NCBI GenBank assembly: GCA_934096075.1
Contig: CAKOLN010000001.1
Span: 124,001 to 188,000, forward strand
DNA: 64,000 nt
Source: an uncultured Bacilli bacterium
GTDB taxonomy: Bacteria > Bacillota_I > Bacilli_A > RF39 > UBA660
Reading direction: 5' to 3'
In this document: in pieces, positions 16,086 through 24,763 of the stretch
Numbering within the stretch: position 1 is the stretch's first letter
Layout: each line of letters begins with the position of its first letter
Translations under genes and position numbers: made by a program
Notes under the pieces: model-generated
Databases searched by the model: none
The model's input: only the letters and a program-made list of their open reading frames with translations
What the model was told of the DNA's origin: nothing

Positions 16086-16896
16086 TATTGGAAAAATAAT
16101 AAGTATAAATAAAGATTTATATACTGTTATGAGTAGTAACAGTGTTTTTCCTTGTTCAGTTAGGGGAAAATTAAAAAATATAAAATTAACTGTTGGAGAT
16201 AATGTTGAATTTAATAGAGAGTCTTTAACAATAGAAAAGCAATTAGAAAGAAAAAATACTTTAATAAGACCTTTAATATCTAATATAGATAAGCTTTTTA
16301 TTGTAGTAAGTACACATATACCGGCATTTAGTTCATATTTATTAGATAAGTTTCTTATTTTAAGTGAATATAATAATATAGAACCAGTGATAATAATTAC
16401 TAAATTGGATTTGTGTAGTAAATCTGAATTATGTGAAATAAAGAAGTATATAAAATATTATAAAAAAATAAGATATAAGGTTTATACAAATAAACAAGTT
16501 AGAAAAATAAAAAAAGAAATAAAAAATAATGTAGTTGCAGTGGCTGGTCAAACTGGTGCTGGTAAAAGCACAATGCTTAATAAGATTGATAAAAATTTGA
16601 ATTTAAAGACTGGAGAAGTAAGTACTCATTTAGGAAGAGGTAAACATACTACTAGACTAGTTGAATTGCATAGTGTATGTAAGGGGTTGATTGCTGATAC
16701 TCCTGGATTTAGTAGTTTAGAGTTAGATATAAATAAAAATGATATAAGTGGTTGCTTTAAAGAATTTGGATATAATTGTAAATATAAGAGCTGTACACAT
16801 TTAAAGAATGATGGTTGTGATGTAATAAAAAGAGTAGAAAGTGGTAAAATTTTAAAGAGTCGATATGAAAATTATTTAAAATTAATTAAAGAATAA
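16078..16896 (+). CDS. rsgA: ribosome small-subunit biogenesis GTPase RsgA
   Basis: 272 residues from ATG 16078, overlapping the prkC stop by 8 nt. A circularly permuted GTPase that matures the 30S subunit and is inhibited by (p)ppGpp. It has an N-terminal OB fold, a G4-type motif ITKLD before the P-loop GQTGAGKST (~160), then DTPGFSSLE and a C-terminal zinc motif with CKYKSCTHL and DGCDVI. The longer frame from 16042 is read in a different frame from prkC with no ribosome site and is rejected. As in B. subtilis, it follows prkC; the usual rpe and thiN are absent. Confidence 0.95.
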   Translation: MNNIGKIISINKDLYTVMSSNSVFPCSVRGKLKNIKLTVGDNVEFNRESLTIEKQLERKNTLIRPLISNIDKLFIVVSTHIPAFSSYLLDKFLILSEYNNIEPVIIITKLDLCSKSELCEIKKYIKYYKKIRYKVYTNKQVRKIKKEIKNNVVAVAGQTGAGKSTMLNKIDKNLNLKTGEVSTHLGRGKHTTRLVELHSVCKGLIADTPGFSSLELDINKNDISGCFKEFGYNCKYKSCTHLKNDGCDVIKRVESGKILKSRYENYLKLIKE

Positions 16897-16899
16897 AAC

Positions 16900-16928
16900 T
16901 TGATTTTTGAAGATTTATGTATTATAAT
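16900..16928 (+). promoter_or_regulatory. promoter of rpsO
   Basis: TTGATT (16900-16905), a 17-bp spacer, then TATAAT (16923-16928). It is followed by an ~80-nt leader that could hold the S15 autoregulatory structure, which I could not fold convincingly by eye. Confidence 0.7.
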
Positions 16929-17014
16929 GTACCTGAAGTTTTATCTTAGTTTAAGACATCTCCAGTTCTTCTACTCAGATTAAACGGATAAATTGATGAA
17001 GGGAGAAAATAAAA

Positions 17015-17284
17015 ATGGCTTTAGCGAAAACAAGAAAAGAAGAATTAGTTAAAGAATTTGGAAGAGGAAATAAAGATACAGGTAGTGTTGAAGTTCAAGT
17101 TGCAATCTTAACTGAAGAAATTAAAGAATTAACTGAACACTTAAAAGAACATAAACATGATTTCCATTCTAAAAGAGGTCTTTTACAAAAAGTTGGTAAA
17201 AGAAAGAGTTTACTAGAATATTTAAAGAGAACAGATGTAGTTAGATATCGTAAACTTATAGAAAAATTAGGATTAAGAAAGTAG
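17015..17284 (+). CDS. rpsO: ribosomal protein S15
   Basis: 89 residues, the standard length. It binds 16S rRNA helices 20-22 and nucleates platform assembly of the 30S subunit. The signature DTGSVEVQVAILTEEI and the HSKRGLLQKVGKRKSLLEYL segment are intact. It lies upstream of pnp, a conserved order, but is separated from it by a terminator. Confidence 0.97.
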   Translation: MALAKTRKEELVKEFGRGNKDTGSVEVQVAILTEEIKELTEHLKEHKHDFHSKRGLLQKVGKRKSLLEYLKRTDVVRYRKLIEKLGLRK

Positions 17285-17310
17285 GCACTTATTTTAAGTG
17301 TCTTTTTTTC
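17284..17310 (+). terminator. terminator between rpsO and pnp
   Basis: GGCACTT (17284-17290) pairs with AAGTGTC (17296-17302, one G-T wobble), followed by a seven-T run. It likely attenuates read-through into pnp. Confidence 0.75.
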
Positions 17311-17335
17311 TGGATATTTAGGAAGAGAGGTAGTT

Positions 17336-19483
17336 ATGAAAAGAGTTTTTGAATATGAATTTTTAGGAAAAAAATTAATAGTAGAAACTGGAGAACTTGC
17401 TAAACAAGCTAGTGGGGCTGTTTTAGTTAGATATGAAGATACTGTAATATTAAGTACAGCTGTTATGAGTAATAATGTTAGTACTGCAGATTTTTTCCCA
17501 CTTACAATACTTTATCAAGAAAAGTTATATTCTGTAGGTAAAATTCCTGGAGGGTTTATTAAAAGAGAAGGTCGTCCTACTGATGCAGCAACTTTAACTG
17601 CTAGGGTAATTGATAGACCTATAAGACCTATGTTTGATGAGAACTTTAGAAATGAAGTACAAGTTGTTAATACTGTTTTAAGTGTAGATAATGATTATAC
17701 ACCTGAAATGACTGCTTTATTTGGTTCAAGTTTAGCATTAGGTATTAGTAATATTCCATTTGATGGACCAGTAAGTGGAGTTATAGTTGGTAAGATTGAT
17801 GGAGAATTAAAGATTAATCCTACAGTAGAAGAGATGGAAAGAAGTACAATTAATCTTACAGTAGCGGGTACTAAAAAAGCTATAAATATGGTTGAATCAG
17901 GTAGTAAAGAAGTATCTGAAGAAGAAATGTTAGAAGCTTTAATGTTTGGACATGAGTATATTAAAGAATTATGTTTAATACAAGAAGATATTATTAATGA
18001 AGTAGGTGTACCTAAGATTGAAGTAGAACTTGCTAAGTTAGATGAAAATATAGTTAGAGAAGTAGAAGAAGATATTAAAGATGATATGTGTTCTGCTATA
18101 CAGATTAAAGATAAGTTGGAAAAGTATGCTAAGATTGATGAGGTTAAAGAAAGAGCAGTAACTGATTATGAAGAAAAACATAAAGATAGTGAAACTTTAG
18201 AAGAAGAATTAAAGCAAGTTAAGAAGATAGCAGATAATATAGAAGGAAATGAAGTAAGAAGATTAATTACTCAAGAAAAAGTAAGACCAGATGGAAGGGG
18301 TATGACTGAGATTAGACCACTTTCAACTGATAAGGATTTACTTCCTAGAACTCATGGTAGTGCATTATTTACTCGTGGACAAACTCAAGCACTTGCGATT
18401 ACTACATTGGGTGCTTTAGGTGAAAATCAAATATTAGATGGAATTAGTGTTGAGGATACTAAGAGATTTATGTTCCATTATAATTTTCCTGCATTTAGTG
18501 TTGGTGAAACTGGTAGATATGGTGCTCCAGGCAGACGCGAAATTGGACATGGTGCTTTAGCCGAAAGAGCATTATTACAAGTAATGCCAAGTGAAGAGGA
18601 ATTTCCTTATACTGTTAGAGTAGTAAGTGAAGTATTAGAAAGTAATGGTTCAAGTAGTCAGGCTAGTATTTGTGCTGGATGTATGAGTTTAATGGCTGCA
18701 GGTGTTCCAATTACTGCTCCAGTTGCGGGTATTGCTATGGGACTTATTACTGAAGATGGAACATGTGATTCTAATTATACAATATTAACTGATATTCAAG
18801 GATTAGAAGATCATATGGGAGATATGGATTTTAAAGTAGCTGGTACAAGAAAAGGTATTACTGCTTTACAAATGGATATTAAGATTAAAGGAATTAATGA
18901 GTCTGTATTTAGAGAAGCATTAGCGCAAGCTAAGACTGCAAGATTTGAAATATTAGATGTAATGGAGAAAGAAATAGCTGAACCAAGAAAAGAATTAAGT
19001 AAGTATGCTCCAAAGACTAGAATAATGATGATTAATCCAGAAAAGATTAAAGATGTTATTGGTCGTGGTGGAGAAATGATCACTAAGATTATTTTAGAAA
19101 GTTCTAATGTTAAAACAGTAAGTGATAAAGATGCTGTTAAAATTGATATTACAGATGATGGAAGAGTTGTTGCATATCATACAAGTAGTGAAGTATTAGA
19201 TAAAGCTATGTCTATGATTGAGCAAATAGTTAGAGAAGTAGAAATTGGTAAAACTTATACTGGTAAAGTAATTAATGTAGAAGATTTTGGTTGCTTTGTA
19301 GAATTATGGCCTGGATGTGAAGGACTTGTTCATGTAAGTCAATTAGATACTAAGAGAGTAGAAAAGCCAAGTGATGTTGTAAAAGTTGGAGATGAGATTG
19401 TCGTTAAAGCAACTGGTTATGATAAACGAGGTAAATTAAATCTGTCAAGAAAAGAAGTTTTGATGCCTAAAAAGGAAGATTAA
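17336..19483 (+). CDS. pnp: polyribonucleotide nucleotidyltransferase (PNPase)
   Basis: 715 residues, full length. A phosphorolytic 3'-5' exoribonuclease and degradosome component. Two RNase PH domains flank a helical region (second core ~310-530, with SSSQASICAGCMSLMAAG and GDMDFKVAGT). A KH domain follows (INPEKIKDVIGRGGEMITKI), then a C-terminal S1 domain (GKTYTGKVINVEDFGCFVEL to KLNLSRKEVL). The ribosome binding site is GAGAGGTAG. It sits downstream of rpsO as in most bacteria. Confidence 0.97.
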   Translation: MKRVFEYEFLGKKLIVETGELAKQASGAVLVRYEDTVILSTAVMSNNVSTADFFPLTILYQEKLYSVGKIPGGFIKREGRPTDAATLTARVIDRPIRPMFDENFRNEVQVVNTVLSVDNDYTPEMTALFGSSLALGISNIPFDGPVSGVIVGKIDGELKINPTVEEMERSTINLTVAGTKKAINMVESGSKEVSEEEMLEALMFGHEYIKELCLIQEDIINEVGVPKIEVELAKLDENIVREVEEDIKDDMCSAIQIKDKLEKYAKIDEVKERAVTDYEEKHKDSETLEEELKQVKKIADNIEGNEVRRLITQEKVRPDGRGMTEIRPLSTDKDLLPRTHGSALFTRGQTQALAITTLGALGENQILDGISVEDTKRFMFHYNFPAFSVGETGRYGAPGRREIGHGALAERALLQVMPSEEEFPYTVRVVSEVLESNGSSSQASICAGCMSLMAAGVPITAPVAGIAMGLITEDGTCDSNYTILTDIQGLEDHMGDMDFKVAGTRKGITALQMDIKIKGINESVFREALAQAKTARFEILDVMEKEIAEPRKELSKYAPKTRIMMINPEKIKDVIGRGGEMITKIILESSNVKTVSDKDAVKIDITDDGRVVAYHTSSEVLDKAMSMIEQIVREVEIGKTYTGKVINVEDFGCFVELWPGCEGLVHVSQLDTKRVEKPSDVVKVGDEIVVKATGYDKRGKLNLSRKEVLMPKKED

Positions 19484-19533
19484 ACTTCTTTCTTTTGATA
19501 TAATAAAAATGAAGATAGGAAAGGTGGTAAAAT

Positions 19534-19908
19534 ATGTATGATTTTGAAAACTATACATTAGAAGATATGTATGTGAAAGGAAGAGATGATGCATTTCTAT
19601 ATAAAGGGAATGCTACACAAAGTATTATAGAGTACTTAAGTTTTGTAGAAAAACCTGGATTGATAAAAGCTAAAATGGCAAATTATGTTATGGGGTATAA
19701 ACTAGGAATAATAGAACTTAATTATAAGAGTATGGGATTTCCAGTAGAATTTGATAGAAAAGAATTAAAATTATATGTTATAAGTAAGAAGAAAAAGATA
19801 GAGGTTTTAACTCCTGAACTTAAAGAGGCTTTAAGAACTTTGTCTTTAGATATAGCTAATCAAGAAGTAGAAAGTGTGATGAAAAATGATAAACGTTGTG
19901 CTATTTGA
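19534..19908 (+). CDS. unrecognised 124-residue protein coupled to trmL
   Basis: A soluble alpha/beta protein with an AAAGGTGG ribosome site. It begins MYDFENYTLEDMYVKGRDDA and has a basic strand region (KLYVISKKKKIEVL). Its last 23 nt overlap the trmL start, so they are translated as a pair. I do not recognise the family; it has no membrane segment, cysteine cluster or known motif. Confidence 0.65.
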   Translation: MYDFENYTLEDMYVKGRDDAFLYKGNATQSIIEYLSFVEKPGLIKAKMANYVMGYKLGIIELNYKSMGFPVEFDRKELKLYVISKKKKIEVLTPELKEALRTLSLDIANQEVESVMKNDKRCAI

Positions 19909-20392
19909 ACCTGAAATACCTGCAAATACTGGAAATATTATGAGAACTTGTGTAGCAACAAATTCTATTCTTCATTTAATTAAACCTTTGGGATTTAGTT
20001 TGGAAGATAAATATATCAAAAGATGTGGTGTAAATTATATAGATAAGTGTAAATACTTTGTTTATGAAAATATAGATGAATTTTTTGAAAAGAATAATGG
20101 AGAATATTACTTTTTTACTAGATATGGACATAAGCCACATACTAGTTTTGATTATTCTAATGATAAGAATATTTATTTATTCTTTGGTAAAGAAAGTACT
20201 GGTATTCCTCCATCTATTTTAAAGCCATATTTAGATAGATGTATAAGAATACCTATGACTGATAATGTAAGAGCACTTAATTTATCTAATACTGTATGTG
20301 TGGCGGTTTATGAAGTTTTAAGACAAAAAAATTATGAAGGATTATTATTTGATGAACCTTTTAAAGGTACTGATTTTATAGAAAATAGTTAA
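19886..20392 (+). CDS. trmL: tRNA (cytidine/uridine-34-2'-O)-methyltransferase TrmL
   Basis: 168 residues. A small SPOUT methyltransferase that methylates the wobble nucleotide of tRNA-Leu isoacceptors. Signatures are present: N-terminal VVLFEPEIPANTGNIMRTC, the FGKESTGIP loop and the C-terminal knot RIPMTDNVRALNLSNTV. Length matches the YibK/CspR family. It overlaps the upstream gene by 23 nt. Confidence 0.93.
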   Translation: MINVVLFEPEIPANTGNIMRTCVATNSILHLIKPLGFSLEDKYIKRCGVNYIDKCKYFVYENIDEFFEKNNGEYYFFTRYGHKPHTSFDYSNDKNIYLFFGKESTGIPPSILKPYLDRCIRIPMTDNVRALNLSNTVCVAVYEVLRQKNYEGLLFDEPFKGTDFIENS

Positions 20393-20403
20393 AAAGTGAG
20401 AAA

Positions 20404-20454
20404 TTCGTACAAAATGTACGAATTTTACTATATTTTTCGTGCATTTTGTACGAA
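20404..20454. repeat. two 19-bp palindromes 32 bp apart
   Basis: TTCGTACAAAATGTACGAA (20404-20422) and TTCGTGCATTTTGTACGAA (20436-20454) are near-identical palindromes (7-bp arms, 5-nt centre) spaced 32 bp, three helical turns, start to start. The first is followed by TTTTA and could terminate trmL. As a pair they look like tandem operator sites for a dimeric regulator, left in front of the broken ATPase/DUF4143 gene. Confidence 0.6.
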
Positions 20455-20459
20455 AATGT

Positions 20460-20880
20460 GATTTAACTAAGAAGAATGAATCTCCAATGAAAGCATTTAT
20501 TAATGAAGATAAGTTTAATTTATATCTGAGTGATGTTGGACTTTTAAGGGCATTATCTAATCGTGAATATAATGAAATACTTTTAGATAAGAATGAAATG
20601 TATAAATGTGTGCTTACAGAAAATTATGTTGCTTGTGAATTTTAGTGAGCTATTTTATTATAACTTTAAGAAATATGAAATAGATTTTTTAATAAAAATA
20701 GATGGTAATATTATTCCAGTAGAAGTTAAAAGTGGTAGAAGAAAAAATAGTAGAAGTTTAAATGAATATATAGAAAAGTATAAACTATTTTATAGTATAA
20801 GACTATCAACGAAAAACTTTGGATTTGAAAATAATATTAAGTCAGTTCCTTTATATGCAATATTTTGTATAAAAAAATAA
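20460..20880 (+). pseudogene. C-terminal remnant of an AAA+ ATPase/DUF4143 protein
   Basis: One frame (to TAG 20643) encodes FINEDKFNLYLSDVGLLRAL and LTENYVACEF. The next frame continues with LFYYNFKKYEIDFLIKIDGN, IIPVEVKSGRRKNSRSLNEY and NIKSVPLYAIF. Together these form the DUF4143 nuclease-like end of the ATP-binding/DUF4143 family common in anaerobes, with a frameshift near 20640. The whole N-terminal AAA+ domain is missing, so the gene is dead. It probably arrived as accessory DNA with the palindromes in front of it. Confidence 0.75.
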
Positions 20881-20909
20881 TCAGGACTCTAAAATCTTGA
20901 TTATTTTTC
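20873..20909. terminator. bidirectional terminator
   Basis: AATAATCA (20876-20883) pairs with TGATTATT (20898-20905), with A- and T-runs outside. It serves the convergent pseudogene and XRE gene. Confidence 0.7.
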
Positions 20910-21164
20910 ATTTAAAACACTTTCATCAAAGAAGTCATCAATTGGTTTTTCTAATACTAGTGCAACTCTCCATAAAGTTTCTACTGAAAAACCTCTTTTT
21001 CCTTCTTCACTTTCTATTCTTCTAATAAATTCAAAACTTCTATCTGTATATAAAGCTAACTCTTCTTGAGTATAACCTTTTTCTTTTCTAAATTTTCTCA
21101 TGTTTAATGCTATAATTTTTTTAATATTTTTATTGAAGTCATATTCTTTAAATTTGTAAACCAT
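20901..21164 (-). CDS. XRE-family helix-turn-helix regulator
   Basis: 87 residues from ATG 21164, which has GGTGA 5 nt upstream; ATGs at 21170 and 21176 are alternatives. A Cro/C1 HTH covers residues ~18-75 (NMRKFRKEKGYTQEELALYT, then FIRRIESEEGKRGFSVETLW), followed by a short acidic end (DDFFDESVLNEK). It is divergent from spoIVA; the 13-bp palindrome at 21214-21226 in the intergenic space may be its operator, so control of itself and possibly of spoIVA is inferred. Confidence 0.85.
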   Translation of the reverse strand: MVYKFKEYDFNKNIKKIIALNMRKFRKEKGYTQEELALYTDRSFEFIRRIESEEGKRGFSVETLWRVALVLEKPIDDFFDESVLNEK

Positions 21165-21213
21165 AGGCATCACCATACTAATTTTATAATAAAAGAATTA
21201 AAAATTATGTAGT

Positions 21214-21226
21214 CTGGTGTGACCAG
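21214..21226. promoter_or_regulatory. palindrome between xre and spoIVA, candidate operator
   Basis: CTGGT-GTG-ACCAG, a perfect 5-3-5 dyad, lies 38 bp from the XRE coding start and 36 bp upstream of the putative sigma-E promoter of spoIVA. Both the size and the location fit an XRE dimer site. Confidence 0.45.
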
Positions 21227-21261
21227 TTTAACTTTTTTTAATAAATTAAAATACTATTTTG

Positions 21262-21289
21262 TAATACTTTTTTACTTATATCATATAGT
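21262..21289 (+). promoter_or_regulatory. possible sigma-E-type promoter of spoIVA
   Basis: TAATACT (21262-21268), 13 bp, CATATAGT (21282-21289). This compares with the B. subtilis sigma-E consensus (GHATATT, 13-14 bp, CATACAHT) at 5/7 and 6/8 positions. Spacing to the spoIVA ribosome site is natural. It is a weak match in AT-rich DNA. Confidence 0.4.
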
Positions 21290-21317
21290 TTTAATGTAAA
21301 ATAAAGGAGAAAAAAAT

Positions 21318-22796
21318 ATGGATAAAAAAGAGATACTTGGAAGTATATCCAAGAAAGGTAATGGAGAAATTTATTTGGGCGTAGTTGGAGCTGTTAGAAC
21401 TGGTAAATCTACATTTATAAAAAAGGTTATTGAGACTTTAGTAGTACCCAATATAACTGATGAATATGAAAAAAAGAGATGTTTAGATGAAATACCACAA
21501 ACGGCTCAGGGTAAACAGATAATGACAATTGAACCTAAATTTGTACCTTCATCTAAGACTGAAATTAAAATAGATGAAATGACTACAAGCATAAAGTTAA
21601 TTGATTGTGTTGGATTTATTACACCAGAAAGTCAAGGTTATATGACTGATGATGGAAAAATGCGTATGGTTAAAACACCTTGGTTTAGTGAAGAATTAAG
21701 TTTTACTGAAGCGGCTACGATAGGTACTGAGAAAGTAATTAAAGACCATAGTACAATTGGTATAGTAGTGACTACTGATGGTTCTATTGGAGAAATGAGT
21801 AGAAATAATTATGTTGAAGCAGAAGATAAAGTTATAAATGAACTTAAAAATATTAATAAACCTTTTATAGTAATAATGAATACTACTCATCCAAATGATC
21901 CTGAAACACTTAGAATATGTGATGAATTAAAGAATACTCATAATGTACCTGTAATGCCTATAAGTATTATTGATATGAGAGAAGAAGATATACTTAAAAT
22001 ATTAAAAGAGGCTTTATATGAATTTCCTGTAGTGGATATAGAAGTAAATATTCCTGATTGGGTAACTGTTTTAAGTAAAGATAATGAAATTAAAAAGACA
22101 TTTATAGATGCGATGAAGAGTAGTATACATGATGTTGATAAGTTAAGAGATATAGAAAAGATAAATTTAAATTTTGAAGAGAATGATTATATAAGTAATG
22201 CATATATATCTAATTTAGATACTGCGAATGGAAATGTTACTATTAATTTAGAAGCTCCAAATGAATTATATGATCAAGTACTAAAAGATATTATGGGAGT
22301 GAGTATAAATAGTAAAGCAGAACTTTTAAGAGTTTTCCAAGATTTTAAGGAAGGTAAGAGTGAGTATGAAAGTATTAAATCTGCTCTTAAACAAGCATAT
22401 ACAACTGGTTATGGTATAGCTTATCCAACAGTTAATGATATGAAACTTGATACACCTGAAGTTATTAAACAAAATGGAAGGTATGGGGTTAAACTTAAGG
22501 CTAAGGCTACAAGTATACATTTAATAAAAGTAGATGTAGAAAGTACATTTGAACCTATTATAGGAACTGAAATGCAAAGTAAAGAATTAATAGATTCATT
22601 GATGAAAGGACAAGAAGATAATCCTAATAATATTTGGAAGAGTGAATTGTTTGGAAGAAGTTTAGAAGTAATAGTGGGTGAAGGAATTCAATCTAAACTT
22701 AATATGGTACCAGAAAATGTAAGATTTAAGTTAGGTCAAACAATAACTAAGATTGTTAATAAAGGTAGTGGAAACTTAATTGCTATAGTAATATAG
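21318..22796 (+). CDS. spoIVA: stage IV sporulation protein A (spore coat morphogenetic ATPase)
   Basis: 492 residues, same length as B. subtilis SpoIVA. It polymerises on the outer forespore membrane by ATP hydrolysis and forms the base layer of the coat. The P-loop GAVRTGKS is at 24-31. The IEPKFVPS, LIDCVGFITP and STIGIVVTTDG segments are intact, as is the C-terminal end (IVNKGSGNLIAIVI) that in Bacillus binds SpoVM and the membrane. AAAGGAG precedes the ATG. The HU gene follows, as in B. subtilis. Its presence implies the lineage sporulates or recently did. Confidence 0.97.
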   Translation: MDKKEILGSISKKGNGEIYLGVVGAVRTGKSTFIKKVIETLVVPNITDEYEKKRCLDEIPQTAQGKQIMTIEPKFVPSSKTEIKIDEMTTSIKLIDCVGFITPESQGYMTDDGKMRMVKTPWFSEELSFTEAATIGTEKVIKDHSTIGIVVTTDGSIGEMSRNNYVEAEDKVINELKNINKPFIVIMNTTHPNDPETLRICDELKNTHNVPVMPISIIDMREEDILKILKEALYEFPVVDIEVNIPDWVTVLSKDNEIKKTFIDAMKSSIHDVDKLRDIEKINLNFEENDYISNAYISNLDTANGNVTINLEAPNELYDQVLKDIMGVSINSKAELLRVFQDFKEGKSEYESIKSALKQAYTTGYGIAYPTVNDMKLDTPEVIKQNGRYGVKLKAKATSIHLIKVDVESTFEPIIGTEMQSKELIDSLMKGQEDNPNNIWKSELFGRSLEVIVGEGIQSKLNMVPENVRFKLGQTITKIVNKGSGNLIAIVI

Positions 22797-22804
22797 CAAT
22801 TTTT
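22778..22804 (+). terminator. terminator of spoIVA
   Basis: AATTGCTATA (22778-22787) pairs with TATAGCAATT (22792-22801), followed by T. The stem includes the last codons of spoIVA. Confidence 0.75.
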
Positions 22805-22868
22805 GTATTAAAGAAAATACTAAATTAAAAATAATGTGTAAAATTCATGTAAAATTATAAAAAAAACT

Positions 22869-22896
22869 TTGAATTATTTCTTGTATATAGTACAAT
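22869..22896 (+). promoter_or_regulatory. promoter of the HU gene
   Basis: TTGAAT (22869-22874), 16-bp spacer, TACAAT (22891-22896). Confidence 0.6.
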
Positions 22897-22945
22897 TTAA
22901 ATGTAAGCAGAATAGCTTAAAAAATAAATGACGGAGGTAAATACA

Positions 22946-23218
22946 ATGAGTAAAACTGAATTAGTTGAATTCATCGCTAGTGAAACTGGCCTAACTAAAG
23001 CTGATGCTGGAAGAGCATTAGATGCAACTTTAAAAGGAATTGAGAAAGGTTTAAAAGAAGATGGAAAAGTAACTTTCGTAGGTTTTGGTACTTTCAGTGC
23101 TAAAAAGAGAGCTGCTAGAGAAGGAATTAATCCTTTAACTAAACAACCTTTAAAAGTACCTGCTAAAGTAGTAGCAAGTTTTAAAGCTGGAAGCAAATTA
23201 AAAGATGCTTTAAACTAA
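22946..23218 (+). CDS. hup: HU-type nucleoid DNA-binding protein
   Basis: 90 residues from ATG 22946, with GGAGGT at 22933-22938; the longer frame from ATG 22928 would start before that site and is rejected. A dimeric histone-like protein that bends and compacts DNA. The signature GFGTFSAKKRAAREGINPLT, which forms the DNA-binding beta arm, is complete, as is the helical N-terminus (SKTELVEFIASETGLTKADA). It lies directly after spoIVA, matching B. subtilis spoIVA-hbs. Confidence 0.96.
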   Translation: MSKTELVEFIASETGLTKADAGRALDATLKGIEKGLKEDGKVTFVGFGTFSAKKRAAREGINPLTKQPLKVPAKVVASFKAGSKLKDALN

Positions 23219-23238
23219 AAGCCTAACGGCTTTTTTCT
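23217..23238 (+). terminator. terminator of the HU gene
   Basis: AAAAGCC (23217-23223) and GGCTTTT (23228-23234), tetraloop TAAC, then a T-run. Confidence 0.85.
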
Positions 23239-23249
23239 TTTTATATAAG

Positions 23250-23278
23250 TAGACATTCTTGTCGAATTTTAGTATAAT
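23250..23278 (+). promoter_or_regulatory. promoter of the surface-polysaccharide operon
   Basis: TAGACA (23250-23255), 17 bp, TATAAT (23273-23278). A short inverted repeat (GACA-TTCT-TGTC) lies across the -35 and spacer and may be an operator. It is the only strong promoter seen for the ten-gene run to 33925. Confidence 0.65.
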
Positions 23279-23298
23279 TATCTCATGAGGTAATTAAG

Positions 23299-24747
23299 AT
23301 GAATAAAAAAGTTACAAAAAAAAAGAAAAAAGTTTTAAATATATTCTTTAATATTATGGGTTTAATTTCTACAATAATAATGCTTATATTTTGTTATTGT
23401 TTATATAAATTAAATATGATTCCTACTAAATTCTTATACATAATTTATGGTGCTTTAGGTATAATATATTTGATTATGATACTTATTACTTTACCTCCTA
23501 AAGTAAAGGTAAGTATTAAAACATTTTGTTTAGTATTGTTTATAATATTGGGAACAATATTTGGTTTTGCAAACAAATATATATTTGATACTATGGATTT
23601 TATGAGTATACTTGATAAAGAGGTTTTTCAAAAAGAAAGATATGCAGTGATGGTTTTAAATAAGAGTGGTGTAAAATCGATTGAAGAATTAAATGGTAAA
23701 AGTATTGCTTCGTATAAAAGTTCTAATAGTGAAAAAGCAATAGAAGAATTAAATAAAAAAGTAAAAGTTGATAATAATGAATTTAGTGATGTTGAAAAAA
23801 TGTTTGAAAGTTTAGAAAATGGTGAAGTTTCAGCTGTTGTTGTTAGTAGTTCGGTGGAAAAACTTTTAGACAGTGAACTTAAAGATATGAATTTAGACTT
23901 AAAAACAATTTATGAGTTTAAAATATCTATCAAGAAAGAAGATATTGTAAAAGTAGTTAATGTTACTAATACTCCATTTAATGTTTATATAGCTGGTGGA
24001 GACGGATATGGTTCAATAGATATAACATATAATACAGATGTTAATATGATTGCTACTATAGATCCAGTTAATAGAAAAATATTATTAACTTCTATACCAA
24101 GAGATTATTGGGTTAATTTAGTGGGACAAGGACCTGATGCATATGATAAACTAACACATGCAGGATATTATGGTATTCAAGAAAGTGTAAAAGATTTAGA
24201 GAATCTACTTGATATAGATATTAACTATTATGTTAAAGTAAATTTCTCAACAATAGAAGGAATAGTGGATGCTATTGGAGGTGTAGATGTTTATAGTGAT
24301 TATGATTTTTATGAGAATGCATTTGGAATATACCATTTTGTTGAAGGAAATAATCATTTGAATGGAAAACAAGCCCTAGCATTTGCGAGAGAAAGAAAAG
24401 CATTTGGTGCAGGAGATTTACAGAGAGTTAAAGATCAACAAAAAGTGGTTGAAGCAATTATTAATAAAATGACTTCATCAACTGCTTTAATATCTGGGTA
24501 TGAAAAAATACTTAATAGTGTTAGTGAAAATTTAGACACTAATATGAGTAGCAAGGATATACAAAAATTAGTGAAGATGCAACTTAATGATATGCGAGGA
24601 TGGAGTGTGGAAAGTCAAAATCCAACTGGTACTACTCGATATGGTGGAACATATACTTTTCCAACTATGACTTTGTATTCAATGGTGCCTGATTCAGAAT
24701 CATTAAATCAAACAAAATTAAAAATTAAAAAATATTTAGGTGAGTAG
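23299..24747 (+). CDS. LytR-CpsA-Psr (LCP) family polymer-to-wall ligase
   Basis: 482 residues. The N-terminus has three membrane helices (about 14-34, 45-62 and 72-94). An extracellular ~120-residue domain that looks like part of a solute-binding fold (YAVMVLNKSGVKSIEELNGK) follows. Then comes the catalytic LCP domain: NTDVNMIATIDPVNRKILLT, SIPRDYWV, a conserved VDAIGGVDVY and FARERKAFGAGDLQRVKDQQ. LCP enzymes move undecaprenyl-linked teichoic acid or capsule onto peptidoglycan. It heads the polysaccharide operon, so it presumably anchors the polymer made by the genes after it. The extra domain is common in Firmicutes LCPs. Confidence 0.92.
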   Translation: MNKKVTKKKKKVLNIFFNIMGLISTIIMLIFCYCLYKLNMIPTKFLYIIYGALGIIYLIMILITLPPKVKVSIKTFCLVLFIILGTIFGFANKYIFDTMDFMSILDKEVFQKERYAVMVLNKSGVKSIEELNGKSIASYKSSNSEKAIEELNKKVKVDNNEFSDVEKMFESLENGEVSAVVVSSSVEKLLDSELKDMNLDLKTIYEFKISIKKEDIVKVVNVTNTPFNVYIAGGDGYGSIDITYNTDVNMIATIDPVNRKILLTSIPRDYWVNLVGQGPDAYDKLTHAGYYGIQESVKDLENLLDIDINYYVKVNFSTIEGIVDAIGGVDVYSDYDFYENAFGIYHFVEGNNHLNGKQALAFARERKAFGAGDLQRVKDQQKVVEAIINKMTSSTALISGYEKILNSVSENLDTNMSSKDIQKLVKMQLNDMRGWSVESQNPTGTTRYGGTYTFPTMTLYSMVPDSESLNQTKLKIKKYLGE

Positions 24748-24763
24748 AAAAGAGGAATTTAGA

